Source: Sphingobacteriales bacterium (GTDB taxonomy: Bacteria; Bacteroidota; Bacteroidia; Chitinophagales; UBA2359). Taken from it: a stretch of 64,000 nucleotides of DNA. Position 1 is the stretch's first letter, and each line of letters starts with the position of its first letter. The position numbers and the translations under genes were made by a program. The notes beneath the pieces are model-generated. The model saw only the letters and a program-made list of their open reading frames with translations. It made no database searches and was not told the origin of the DNA. The DNA lies in NCBI GenBank assembly GCA_016711285.1, contig JADJTG010000014.1:372001-436000 (forward strand), in the 5' to 3' direction. This document shows positions 28,005 to 36,699 of this stretch, in pieces.

Positions 28005-28857
28005 TCAAAGGGAGGACGGCGAGGGTCAAAGGGAGGACGGCGAGGGTAAAAGCGAGGACAGCGAGGGTAAAAGCGAGGACAGCGAGGGTAAAAGCGAGGA
28101 CGGCGAGGGTAAAAGCGAGGACGGCGAGGGTAAAAGCGAGGACAGCGAGGGTAAAAGCGAGGACAGCGAGGGTAAAAGCGAGGACGGCGAGGTAAAAGCG
28201 AGGACGGCGGGGGTAAAAGCGAGGACGGCGAGGGTCAAAGCGAGGACGGCGAGGGTCAAAGCGAGGACGGCGAGGGTCAAAGCGAGGACGGCGAGGGTCA
28301 AAGGGAGGACGGCGAGGGTAAAAGCGAGGACAGCGAGGGTAAAAGCGAGGACGGCGAGGGTAAAAGCGAGGACAGCGAGGGTAAAAGTGAGGACGGCGAG
28401 GGTAAAGTGAGGACGGCGAGGGTAAAGTGAGGGCAGCGAGGGTAAAAGTGAGGGCGGCGAGGGTAAAAGCGAGGGCGGCGAGGGTAAAAGCGAGGGCGGC
28501 GAGGGTAAAAGCGAGGGCGGCGAGGGTAAAAGCGAGGGCGGCGAGGGTAAAAGCGAGGGCGGCGAGGGTTGAAGGGAGGACGGCGAGGGTTGAAGGGAGG
28601 ACGGCGAGGGTAAAAGCGAGGACAGCGAGGGTCAAAGCGAGGACCTTGCAGGTCAAAGCGAGGACGGCGAGGGTAAAAGCGAGGACGGCGAGGGTAAAAA
28701 GCGAGGACGGCGAGGGTAAAAAGCGAGGACGGCGAGGGTCAAAGCGAGGACGGCGAGGGTCAAAGCGAGGACGGCGAGGGTCAAAGCGAGGGCGGCGAGG
28801 GTCAAAGCGAGGACGGCGAGGGTAAAAGCGAGGGCGGCGAGGGTCAAAGCGAGGACC
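28005..28857. repeat. 21-bp purine-rich minisatellite, about 40 units
   Basis: Tandem 21-base units built from GAGGACGGCGAGGG followed by TAAAAGC or TCAAAGC. About 80 percent of plus-strand bases are purines. Variants include GACAGCG, GAGGGCG and TTGAAGG. Occasional units of 19, 20 or 22 bases (near 28190, 28400 and 28690) break frame, so the long open frames on both strands are by-products of a stop-free 21-base unit. There are no spacers, so it is not a CRISPR array. It lies upstream of prfC and downstream of the nucleoside transporter gene. Confidence 0.9.
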
Positions 28858-28925
28858 TTGCAGGTCAAAGCGAGGACGTTGCAGGTCAAAGGGAGGAAAT
28901 TGCAGGTCAAACCGAGGACGTTGCA

Positions 28926-29117
28926 GGTATGCACCCACAACGCCGAGGGTCAAAGCGAGGAAATTGCAGGTCAAAGCGAGGACGTTGCAGGTATGCACCC
29001 ACAACGCCGAGGGCCAAAGCGAGGAAATTGCACGTCAAAGCGAGGACGTTGCAGGTATGCACCCACAACGCCGAGGGTCAAAGCGAGGAAATTGCAGGTC
29101 AAAGCGAGGACGTTGCA
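28926..29117. repeat. Three 64-bp higher-order repeats at the edge of the minisatellite
   Basis: The landmark GGTATGCACCC begins at 28926, 28990, 29054 and 29118, an exact 64-base period. Each unit joins GGTATGCACCCACAACGCCG to two 21-type units ending in AAATTGCA and GACGTTGCA. A partial copy of the landmark also occurs at the left end (27981). GTGCAATTTGC occurs at both outer edges (from 27970 and 29148), so the array looks bounded by matching sequences. Confidence 0.85.
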
Positions 29118-29313
29118 GGTATGCACCCCAACACCGAGGGTCAAAGGGTGCAATTTGCTCCTATACACCTGCAATTTGCTCCTTCCGGCAAAGTCGGGAC
29201 TTTGTCAGAGCCTAATCTGTGGCACGTTGAAGCCTGTGGCAAAGGATTGTACTATCACTCCTGATTGAAGTATTTGACCAATTTGGTCAAAAATTATCAG
29301 GAAGGGGCTATCA

Positions 29314-30615
29314 TTACAAAATATACAACATACCTGCAATGGTGGCAGTATATAAGCAAGCGATAGTGCCGCCCAACAGTGCTTTGATGCCCAAGGAAGA
29401 AAGATTGTCGCGCTGGTTGGGGGCTAAAGTGCCGATGCCGCCGATTTGAATACCGATAGACGAAAAATTGGCGAAGCCGCACAAAGCATAAGTTGCCATT
29501 ACCAAGGTTTTTTCTTCTACAATGGTATTGGCGGCTTTCATACTGCCCAGCGACATATACGCCACAAATTCGTTGATGATGGTTTTTTCGCCCAAGAGCT
29601 GCCCCATTGATAAAATATCTACACTATTGACCCCGATAAGCCACGCCAAAGGAGCAAACAGATAGCCGAAAATGGTTTTGAGATTAAATACCTGATAGCG
29701 ACCATCGGATATAGCAGCTATCCAGTCGTTGAGGTGTGTCCAGTAGCCGATTTTTTCCATTGAGTAGTTCAGTACCGCCATCAGTGCAATAAATACAATG
29801 AGCATCGCCGCCACATTTACCGCCAATTTCAAGCCGTCTGTGGTGCCGTTGGCAATGGCATCTAATACGTTGTTGCCTATTTTTTCTTTTGAAATGCTCA
29901 GGTCTTTATTCACCTGCTCATTGTCGGTTTGGGGATATAATATTTTGGCAGCAACAATGGCTGCGGGTGCCGACATAATAGATTGCGACAACATGTGCAG
30001 GGCGAAAAAATTGCGCGAAGCGGGGTCGGCACCGCCCAAAAAACCCACATACGCCGCCAATACGCTGCCCGCAGTATTTGCCATACCGCCTACCATAATG
30101 CACAATACTTCGGAGCGTGTGAGCGCACTCAGATAAGGGCGTATCATCAAAGGGGCTTCTGTTTGTCCCAAAAAGATATTGGCGGCAGTAGATACCGACT
30201 CGGAGCCTGAAATCTGATTCATCGTTTTGCTCAAGAGCCACGCAAAGAAATATACAATTTTTTGCAATACGCCCAAATAATACAGCAAAGACGACAAAGC
30301 CGAAAAGAAAATAATACTCGGCAATACCTGAATAGCAAACACATACAGCCAAGGTTCTTTTACTTTCGCCATTTCGCCAAACAAAAAGTCGGTGCCGGCA
30401 TGCGATACATCTATCAGCTTCACGAAAGTCCGCGAAAGAAAATCAAATATATCGTGTACAAAACCCACTTTCAAAATCAGCAAAGCAAAAATCAACTGCA
30501 TCGTTAATCCCACTCCTACCAATTTCCAGTCAATGGCTCGGCGATTGTTGCTGAATAAGTAGCAAATAGCAGTGAGCACACCAATGCCCAAAAAACCGCG
30601 TAAAATATCCATCAT
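29314..30615 (-). CDS. NupC/CNT-type concentrative nucleoside transporter
   Basis: 433 residues with about ten hydrophobic helices in the inner membrane. It should import nucleosides with Na+ or H+. CNT-family signatures: SESVSTAANIFLGQTEAPLMIRP in the middle, the following MVGGMANTAGSVLAAYVG, and the C-terminal YALCGFANFSSIGIQIGGIG. Starts at 30615 and 30612 (ATG ATG) are both possible. It is monocistronic; the minisatellite lies beyond its 3' end. Which nucleosides it carries cannot be told. Confidence 0.9.
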   Translation of the reverse strand: MMDILRGFLGIGVLTAICYLFSNNRRAIDWKLVGVGLTMQLIFALLILKVGFVHDIFDFLSRTFVKLIDVSHAGTDFLFGEMAKVKEPWLYVFAIQVLPSIIFFSALSSLLYYLGVLQKIVYFFAWLLSKTMNQISGSESVSTAANIFLGQTEAPLMIRPYLSALTRSEVLCIMVGGMANTAGSVLAAYVGFLGGADPASRNFFALHMLSQSIMSAPAAIVAAKILYPQTDNEQVNKDLSISKEKIGNNVLDAIANGTTDGLKLAVNVAAMLIVFIALMAVLNYSMEKIGYWTHLNDWIAAISDGRYQVFNLKTIFGYLFAPLAWLIGVNSVDILSMGQLLGEKTIINEFVAYMSLGSMKAANTIVEEKTLVMATYALCGFANFSSIGIQIGGIGTLAPNQRDNLSSLGIKALLGGTIACLYTATIAGMLYIL

Positions 30616-30774
30616 AATATACTAAAAAAAATAAAATGTTATAATTTAAGGCAAAAGATAGCTATTTATTTTGCATTTGTAGCCCTTAGTAGTATAATAA
30701 TGAAAAAAAAGGTTTTTTTATGACTCGGCATTGTCGGCAGTTCGGCAAAAACAGTCTGTTTTTTTAAAAAAAAC

Positions 30775-30814
30775 GATAAAAAAAACTCCGGTGCAGTGCG
30801 CCTGTGCCGGAGTT
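30775..30814 (-). terminator. Rho-independent terminator of the DUF151 gene
   Basis: AACTCCGG (30784-30791) pairs with 30807-30814, extended inward by two G-T pairs and CAG/CTG. On the minus strand the stem is followed by a T-tract. It lies 41 bases after the stop of the DUF151 gene. Confidence 0.7.
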
Positions 30815-30855
30815 GTAGTTAGCGGATTTTGTATTGAATGTCGTAAAAAAAATAC

Positions 30856-31461
30856 TCAACGGTCGTCTTTGCGGCGGTGGAGTTCGTCGCGCACACGGGC
30901 GGCTTGCTCGTAGGCTTCTTCATTGAGGTATTTTTCCAAGAGTTCTTGCAGGCGGTCTTCGGAGAGGCTCTCCAAACGCGACTCGTCGATGCTGCTGCGC
31001 GGGTTGCTTTCTGCGGCAGGGCGGGCTTCTTCTGCCATACCCTGACCTTCTAAGGTAATACCCGCCGACTCCAAAATAGACTCGTAGGTATAAATAGGAC
31101 AACGAAAACGAACCGCCAACGCCAAGGCATCGGAAGTGCGCGAATCAATATAATGCAAGGTATTGTTGGTTTTGCATACCAATTGAGCGTAAAAAACGCC
31201 GTCTAACAAATTATTGATAATTACTTCTTTGAGTTCTATCCCAAACTCCTGCAATACATTTTTCATCAGGTCGTGTGTTAAAGGGCGCGAAGGCGACATT
31301 TTTTCCATTGACATAGCAATAGACTGGGCTTCGGCAGCCCCAATGACCACCGGCAAACGCCGCCTGCCTTCCACTTCGCTCAATACCACCGCATACGACT
31401 GCATTTGCGTAAGGCTTTGAGAAAGGCGGTCAATTTCTAATTCTATTTTTTGTGTATCCAT
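30856..31461 (-). CDS. Bifunctional nuclease family protein (DUF151) with C-terminal UVR motif
   Basis: 201 residues, cytosolic. Residues about 5-135 are the BFN/DUF151 domain: LPVVIGAAEAQSIAMSME, RPLTHDLMKNVL and IDSRTSDALALAVRF. Residues about 165-200 are a UvrB/UvrC-type helical motif (LLEKYLNEEAYEQAARVRDE), a common partner of this domain in Bacteroidota. Plant and mycobacterial members have nuclease activity in the literature; the bacterial role is unclear. A -7 element lies 34 bases upstream and a terminator follows, so it is a single-gene unit. Confidence 0.9.
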   Translation of the reverse strand: MDTQKIELEIDRLSQSLTQMQSYAVVLSEVEGRRRLPVVIGAAEAQSIAMSMEKMSPSRPLTHDLMKNVLQEFGIELKEVIINNLLDGVFYAQLVCKTNNTLHYIDSRTSDALALAVRFRCPIYTYESILESAGITLEGQGMAEEARPAAESNPRSSIDESRLESLSEDRLQELLEKYLNEEAYEQAARVRDELHRRKDDR

Positions 31462-31494
31462 ACTGCATTAACAAATTAAAGCGACATACTGCCA

Positions 31495-31502
31495 CAAAAT
31501 TA
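31495..31502 (-). promoter_or_regulatory. -7 element of the DUF151 gene
   Basis: TAATTTTG on the minus strand fits TAnnTTTG, 34 bases before the start at 31461. No clear TTTG was found further upstream. The rest of the 300-base gap up to the GH57 start shows nothing else. Confidence 0.45.
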
Positions 31503-31761
31503 CATGTATTCTTTATATACTCTATCCTGCACGATGGATAAAAAAGATTTTCTTGTTAAAAAAGAACAACGCTGCATCTTAATACACCATTTTGAACGGT
31601 AATTGAACATCAAAAACAGCCTGCCACCCAAGGACAAGTAGATTTCGGCACATTAAATTTTTAATATTTTTTGATACCGATTGCATTTTATAAAAAAACA
31701 CCTATTTTTAAAGCGTCTTTTATCTATTCATATTTCAACCACAAAAAGTTGCGCTGCTATT

Positions 31762-33312
31762 ATGGCTTCCATTTGTTTTCATTTTCGTGCCCACCAACCC
31801 AATCGCCTCAAACCTTATACTTTTTTTGATATTGGCTACGACCATTTTTATGAAGACGACCATCTGAATAAACATTATTTAGATGTCGTTTCCGAAACCT
31901 GCTACCTGCCCCTCAACGAGCGTATGTTGCAGATGATTGAAGAACACGGCGGAGCATTTCGTTTTTCGCTGTCGTTGAGCGGCACTCTTATTGAGCAAAT
32001 GGAAAACCACCGCCCCGATGTGCTGGAGTCTTTTAAAAAATTGGTGGCGAGTGGCGGCGTTGACCTCTGCGCCGAAACGTACTACCATTCTTTGGCTTCG
32101 GAGTATTCCGTTGATGAATTTGTGCGCCAAATTAAATTGCACGAAAATAAAATGATGGAGCATTTCGGCATCAAACCCAAAGTGCTGCGCAATACCGAAC
32201 TTATTTATGCCAACCGTATCTCCAACCTCGCCGAAGATTTGGGCTATGTGGGTGTGCTCACCGAAGGCGTAGATTGGCACCTGAACGGCAGAAATCCGAA
32301 TATGCTCTACAAAGCTCCCGGAGCCGAAAAAGTGAAGCTGCTCCTGCGCAACCACAAACTCACGGACGATATTTGCTTCCGTTTTTGTGATACCCAATGG
32401 CAGCACCACCCACTCACCGCCGAAAAATATGCCCAATGGCTCGCCGAAGCGCAAGGCGATGTGGTGAATATTTTTATGGATTACGAAACCATCGGCGAGC
32501 ATCTGAAAAAAGAAACCGGTATTTTTGATTTCTTGCTGTGGCTGCCGCGCCACGCCCTCAAATACGGCAATGTGGATTTTAAAACCGTGTCGGAAGTGGC
32601 AAGCGACTACCGTGTAAAAGGCATTTATGATATTTTGTACCCCATTTCGTGGTCTGATGCCCAGCGCGACCTCTCCTCGTGGAACGGCAACGCCATGCAA
32701 GACGAAGCCCTTACCAAATTGTACAGTATGGAGTATGATGTAAAAGCCTCCGGCGATCAGGATTTATTGCACGTGTGGGGCAAGCTGCAAACCTCCGACC
32801 ACTTTTATTATATCTGCACCAAACCCTGGGGCGGCACTACTGTCAATGAGTATTTCAGTCCCTACTCTTCGGCATACGAAGGCTACATTTATTATATGAA
32901 TGCGCTGGCAGATTTGGAGATTACGGTAAATGATAAAAAGACACAAGCAGGAGGCACTTGGCAAAATGCCCCCGAAGCAGACGTAACACCGCCCGCCGCC
33001 GAAAAAGTGCGCCGCGCCGCTGCTCACCGCGAAAAAAGAACACAACTCGCCGCCGCACCACCCACCGAACAAGCCACCCAACCCAAAACGGCAAAACCAA
33101 AACAGCCCAAAACGCTGCAAATCATCGACATCAAAGGCATCGGAAAAGTGTATGATACCTATCTGAAAGAAATCGGAATTACGACCTTAGATGCTTTAAT
33201 AAAAATGAAAAAGCAGCAATGGAATGAATTAGAGAAGAAAGAAAAAGGTATTACCGAAAAAGCCGAACACGAACAATGGATTGAGCAAGCCAAAAAACTG
33301 TTGAAAAGTTGA
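31762..33312 (+). CDS. Glycoside hydrolase family 57 enzyme with C-terminal helix-hairpin-helix domain
   Basis: 516 residues from ATG 31762, chosen over 31681 because GH57 proteins begin directly with the ASICFHFRAHQPNRL strand. Conserved GH57 regions are visible: AHQP at residues 10-13, LRNTELIY with the likely nucleophile Glu146, and FMDYETIGEH with the likely acid Asp. The family acts on alpha-glucans such as glycogen or maltodextrin, here in the cytosol (no signal peptide). After about residue 400 comes an Ala/Pro/Lys-rich linker. The last 65 residues begin IDIKGIGKVYDTYLKEIGI, a helix-hairpin-helix pattern usually tied to nucleic-acid or protein contact. That tail is unusual for an amylase-type enzyme. 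Confidence 0.88.
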   Translation: MASICFHFRAHQPNRLKPYTFFDIGYDHFYEDDHLNKHYLDVVSETCYLPLNERMLQMIEEHGGAFRFSLSLSGTLIEQMENHRPDVLESFKKLVASGGVDLCAETYYHSLASEYSVDEFVRQIKLHENKMMEHFGIKPKVLRNTELIYANRISNLAEDLGYVGVLTEGVDWHLNGRNPNMLYKAPGAEKVKLLLRNHKLTDDICFRFCDTQWQHHPLTAEKYAQWLAEAQGDVVNIFMDYETIGEHLKKETGIFDFLLWLPRHALKYGNVDFKTVSEVASDYRVKGIYDILYPISWSDAQRDLSSWNGNAMQDEALTKLYSMEYDVKASGDQDLLHVWGKLQTSDHFYYICTKPWGGTTVNEYFSPYSSAYEGYIYYMNALADLEITVNDKKTQAGGTWQNAPEADVTPPAAEKVRRAAAHREKRTQLAAAPPTEQATQPKTAKPKQPKTLQIIDIKGIGKVYDTYLKEIGITTLDALIKMKKQQWNELEKKEKGITEKAEHEQWIEQAKKLLKS

Positions 33313-33423
33313 GCGTTACTTAAAGAAAGAGTAAAGAAAAAATAGAGCAATTATTTTTATACTAACATCAGATAAAAAGCAGGTGTACCTTGCGTATCTT
33401 ACTGCTGAAATGCTATATCTTTG

Positions 33424-33502
33424 AACACAGATTTAACGAATTGAGCGAATTTTCACCGATAAAAAATCGGCGATTATCTGTTGAATCCGTTTCATCTGTG
33501 TT
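33424..33502. repeat. 79-base imperfect palindrome
   Basis: AACACAGAT (33424-33432) and ATCTGTGTT (33494-33502) are the outer arms of a long imperfect inverted repeat whose centre is CCGAT-AAAAA-ATCGG. It lies between GH57 and aroC (convergent). A TATCTTTG -7 element touches its left edge (33416-33423). A small ORF across it (33390-33575) is judged spurious. It could be a dispersed MITE-like element. Confidence 0.55.
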
Positions 33503-33550
33503 TCGTCTTTTTGCTATATACAGCAGTAAAAATTATTTTGGTATAAAAAC

Positions 33551-34678
33551 CTACTGCCGTTTCGCCAGCAAATAAAAATCTGCCAATACCAACGCCGTCA
33601 TTGCCTCTACCACCGGCACGGCTCGCGGCAACACACAAGGGTCGTGCCTACCTTTGCCCTCCAATATTATCGCTTCGCCCGCCGTATTCACAGTGGGCTG
33701 CGGGCGCATCAGCGTAGCCACCGGCTTAAATGCCACCCGAAAATGCAACTCCGCCCCATTGCTGATACCACCTTGCACCCCGCCCGAAAAATTGCTGTGC
33801 GTGGTTACCCGCCCTTCTTTCATTTCAAATATATCGTTGTGTTGCGAGCCGCGCATCGCTGCCCCTGCAAAGCCGCTGCCATAATCAAAGCCTTTCACTG
33901 CGTGAATACCCAACATCGCCGCCGCCAAACGCGCCTGTAACTTATCATACATCGGCTCGCCCCAACCTGCCGGAACATTTGCCGCCAAACACTGCACCAC
34001 CCCGCCCACTGTATCGCCCGCTTTGCGCACTTCGCGTATCAGTGCCTCCATTGCCGCCGCCTGCTCCGCATCGGGGCAACGCACCGCATTACTTGCTATT
34101 GCCGCCCTGAACACCCCCATCTTCCACCGCCCCTGCGCATCGCGCCACACCGAAGCCGACTGCGGCAAACACAAATCATCGTTCAAATTGTAGTGCAATG
34201 CCCCCACTTGTGCCACCCACGCCGCTATCTCTACACCCGCATTTTTCAGCAATAATTTGGCAACAGCACCACCCAGCACACGCGCCGCCGTTTCGCGGGC
34301 AGAGGAGCGTCCGCCGCCGCGCGGGTCGCGTATGCCATATTTGTGCTGATAGGTAAAATCGGCGTGCGAAGGACGAAAAGCCGCTTGCAGATGTTCGTAG
34401 TCTTGCGGGCGGGCGTTTTCGTTGGCGATAAAAAAAGCAAGCGGCGCGCCCGTACTTTTTCCTTCATATATCCCTGCCAATATCTGAAAACGGTCGCTTT
34501 CTTTGCGTTGGCTCACCAATGCCGATTGAGCAGGGCGGCGGCGGTTGAGTTCGGCTTGCAAAAAATCTGTATCTATATACAAACCCGCCGGACAGCCGTC
34601 TATCACCACACCGATGCCCGCGCCGTGCGACTCGCCAAAAGTAGTGATGCGAAAAAGAGTACCAAATGTATTGAACAC
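33551..34678 (-). CDS. aroC: Chorismate synthase
   Basis: 375 residues, full length. It makes chorismate from EPSP with reduced FMN, the last common step of aromatic amino-acid synthesis. Signatures: TFGESHGAGIGVVIDGCPAG at the N terminus, the RRPAQS motif, GIRDPRGGGRSSARETAARV, and the C-terminal HDPCVLPRAVPVVEAM. aroB is also in the window (48386) but far away. A -7 element (TACATTTG, minus strand) lies 35 bases upstream, in the gap shared with the divergent methyltransferase gene. Confidence 0.95.
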   Translation of the reverse strand: MFNTFGTLFRITTFGESHGAGIGVVIDGCPAGLYIDTDFLQAELNRRRPAQSALVSQRKESDRFQILAGIYEGKSTGAPLAFFIANENARPQDYEHLQAAFRPSHADFTYQHKYGIRDPRGGGRSSARETAARVLGGAVAKLLLKNAGVEIAAWVAQVGALHYNLNDDLCLPQSASVWRDAQGRWKMGVFRAAIASNAVRCPDAEQAAAMEALIREVRKAGDTVGGVVQCLAANVPAGWGEPMYDKLQARLAAAMLGIHAVKGFDYGSGFAGAAMRGSQHNDIFEMKEGRVTTHSNFSGGVQGGISNGAELHFRVAFKPVATLMRPQPTVNTAGEAIILEGKGRHDPCVLPRAVPVVEAMTALVLADFYLLAKRQ

Positions 34679-34712
34679 GATGCTGAATATAAACGTTTGT
34701 TGTGTTGCGCTA

Positions 34713-34742
34713 CAAATGTAGCGGTATTTTTGCTTACTTTTG
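34713..34742. promoter_or_regulatory. Adjacent divergent -7 elements for aroC and the methyltransferase gene
   Basis: Minus-strand TACATTTG (34720-34713) points to aroC, and plus-strand TACTTTTG (34735-34742) points to the gene at 34769. Both fit TAnnTTTG within a 90-base divergent gap, so the two transcription units would compete for the same DNA. Confidence 0.5.
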
Positions 34743-34768
34743 CCCTCCTCTCTTGGATAGCAAAATAA

Positions 34769-35950
34769 ATGACAAGCATCGCCGACTTATGCCAAGTGCT
34801 GCCCCTGATTGCAGAATATCGCCACGCCGAGCCGCACCAACTCCTGTTAAGTGCTGCCCTGCAAATGCAGCCGCACAAACAACTCATCGCCGAACAGATT
34901 CATTTGCGACAAAAATTTGCCGCAAAATTCCCAACTTGGGCAGAAAACCTGCAATTGCTTTTTCCTAAAAAAGTATCGGCAGAGCAAGCCTCTTCCGAAA
35001 AAGCAGCAGCTTATAAAAGTGCTTTGCTGTACGGAAAAGTATTGGACGGCAGTGGCGGTATGGGCATTGATGCTTATTATGCCGCGCAAACAGCAAGCCA
35101 TATTGATTATGTAGAGCAAGATGCTTTTTTGTGCGAATTGCTGGAGTATAATAAAACGATATTAAATACTCCGCATATCGGCGTACATCACAGCACTTTA
35201 GAGGATTTTCTCACAACCCACCCTTCTTTGCAATGGGATTGTATTTATTTAGACCCCGCCCGCCGCAATGATACCGGCAAGCGCGTGGTGGATTTGCGGC
35301 ATTGCTCGCCGAATGTGCCGCTACTGCTACCTGTATTGCAACAACGCTGCCGCCGTTTGTTGCTCAAAACCGCCCCTTTTTTAGATATTTCACAGGCACT
35401 CTCTTTGCTGCCCCACACCTGCGAAGTGCATATTATACAATGGAAGCAGGAAGTGCGCGAGTTGCTGTTTGTGCTGGATTTTGAACAAAACGACAAGGCT
35501 GCTACTCCCCTACGCTTGCGGGCGGTGGCATTAGAAGGAAAACAAGTGCCTTTGCAATGGAGAAACAACGAGCCGCCGCCCTACGGTGAATTGTCGGCAT
35601 TTGCATATATTCCGGCTCCCGCACTGATGAAAAGCGGCGACTTCGGAGGTATTGCACGGCACTACGGTATTCATAAAATTGCGCCTTTTACGCACCTTTA
35701 CAGCAGCGAAACGCCGGTGGAGGGTTTTATGGGCATTGTTTTGCATGTAAAAATGCACCTTACTTATAAAGAACTGCCGCAACTATTACAAAATCAGGCA
35801 ATACAACAGGCGAATATTATTGTAAAAAATGCGCCGCTCACCAACGAACAAATTTGCAAAAAGCACCGTATCAAAGAAGGTGGCAGCGATTTTTTAGTGT
35901 TTTTTAGCGATGCTTCGGGAGCAGTGCGCGTATTGTGGGGGGAGCAATAA
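34769..35950 (+). CDS. Class I SAM-dependent methyltransferase with THUMP-like domain
   Basis: 393 residues, cytosolic. The SAM-binding loop is LDGSGGMGIDAYYAA (about residues 91-105), followed by the acidic YVEQD. The catalytic-type loop is YLDPARRNDTGKRV, as in a family of putative RNA methyltransferases from Bacteroidota. The C-terminal third resembles the THUMP-like domain annotated in these proteins, which suggests an RNA substrate; the target is unknown. It is divergent from aroC and convergent with the carotenoid operon. Confidence 0.8.
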   Translation: MTSIADLCQVLPLIAEYRHAEPHQLLLSAALQMQPHKQLIAEQIHLRQKFAAKFPTWAENLQLLFPKKVSAEQASSEKAAAYKSALLYGKVLDGSGGMGIDAYYAAQTASHIDYVEQDAFLCELLEYNKTILNTPHIGVHHSTLEDFLTTHPSLQWDCIYLDPARRNDTGKRVVDLRHCSPNVPLLLPVLQQRCRRLLLKTAPFLDISQALSLLPHTCEVHIIQWKQEVRELLFVLDFEQNDKAATPLRLRAVALEGKQVPLQWRNNEPPPYGELSAFAYIPAPALMKSGDFGGIARHYGIHKIAPFTHLYSSETPVEGFMGIVLHVKMHLTYKELPQLLQNQAIQQANIIVKNAPLTNEQICKKHRIKEGGSDFLVFFSDASGAVRVLWGEQ

Positions 35951-36015
35951 AATGATAAAAAAAACATTCTTCCAGCAATTTCAACGCAATGATTCTTTAA
36001 ATATCTCACATTTTT

Positions 36016-36697
36016 CTATTTTTTCAGATGATCATAAAAACTCAGCAAAATATTCAGGGCTATCATTAAAAAACCATAAAGTGTATCTTCTATGGGAATG
36101 GTGCGCAGCCGTAATCCGATGTTTTCGACATCGTTGTACCACACGACAGGAGCCTCCAAGCCGGAGCCGGTGAGCATACCGTTGCTCGCCAGAAAAAACG
36201 GAAATACAAACAAATACGCCAGATAAACACCACCCATATTGATGCGTTGCCGCCATACCCACCACAACAGCAAAGCCACCAAAACACAGGTGGACGTGGT
36301 GTAAAGTTTAGGAAAATATAGAATCGCCCCGAACACTGTAATGAGCAACAGAGCCGCTGTCACCCAACGATGCCACGAATATTCGGCACGCATCGGCACA
36401 AAGCGACTGATGGCATAGTAGCTGAACACACAGGCATAAGGGAATACATACAAAAAAAAGCACCTCTTCCAAGGGCAAATTGAATACATACCAACCCAGC
36501 AAATAATCAGGATTAAACCCCCACACACCTAAGTATGTAAAAAGCATATCCCATAGCAAAAAAAACAGTGCCACTGCCATATTTGCCGCAAAAAACTGCC
36601 GCCAATGGCGATAAAAAGGAAACTTCGGGTGAAAACTGAACAGCAGCGGAAATACAATACAGGCTATATCAATGGCGAGGTAGGTAAATGCTTTCAT
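36016..36697 (-). CDS. Lycopene cyclase (fused CrtYc-CrtYd type), frame-disrupted
   Basis: Two minus-strand frames (36697 to about 36440, and on to 36016) join into about 226 residues if one base is removed, best in the G3 run 36440-36442 (CCC on the coding strand), which restores VLFFVCIPYACVF. The A8 run 36452-36459 is an alternative site. The N-terminal half has the domain motif LPLEEVLFF and the second half has IPIEDTLYGF, the two repeats of heterodimer-type cyclases. It should close the ends of lycopene to beta-carotene in the membrane. The start (MKAFTYLAID) is 2 bases after the crtZ stop. It is the last gene of the carotenoid operon. Confidence 0.75.
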
Positions 36698-36699
36698 TA

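Noticed and set aside
27931..29004. 357-codon minus-strand ORF and several plus-strand ORFs (27956-29268) of Leu/Ala/Thr or Arg/Pro repeats
   Set aside because: They arise from a stop-free 21-base repeat, exist on both strands, and the array contains 19-, 20- and 22-base units that break every frame.
28005..29117. Possible CRISPR array
   Set aside because: Units are directly adjacent with no unique spacers, and no cas genes are present.
29271..29291. TTTGACC/GGTCAAA palindrome as a nucleoside-transporter terminator
   Set aside because: Only a 7-bp stem and no T-tract on the relevant strand.
31879..32700. 273-codon minus-strand ORF
   Set aside because: Antisense to the conserved GH57 catalytic domain.
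33390..33575. 61-codon ORF downstream of GH57
   Set aside because: It lies mostly on a long imperfect palindrome and overlaps the end of aroC; no protein features.
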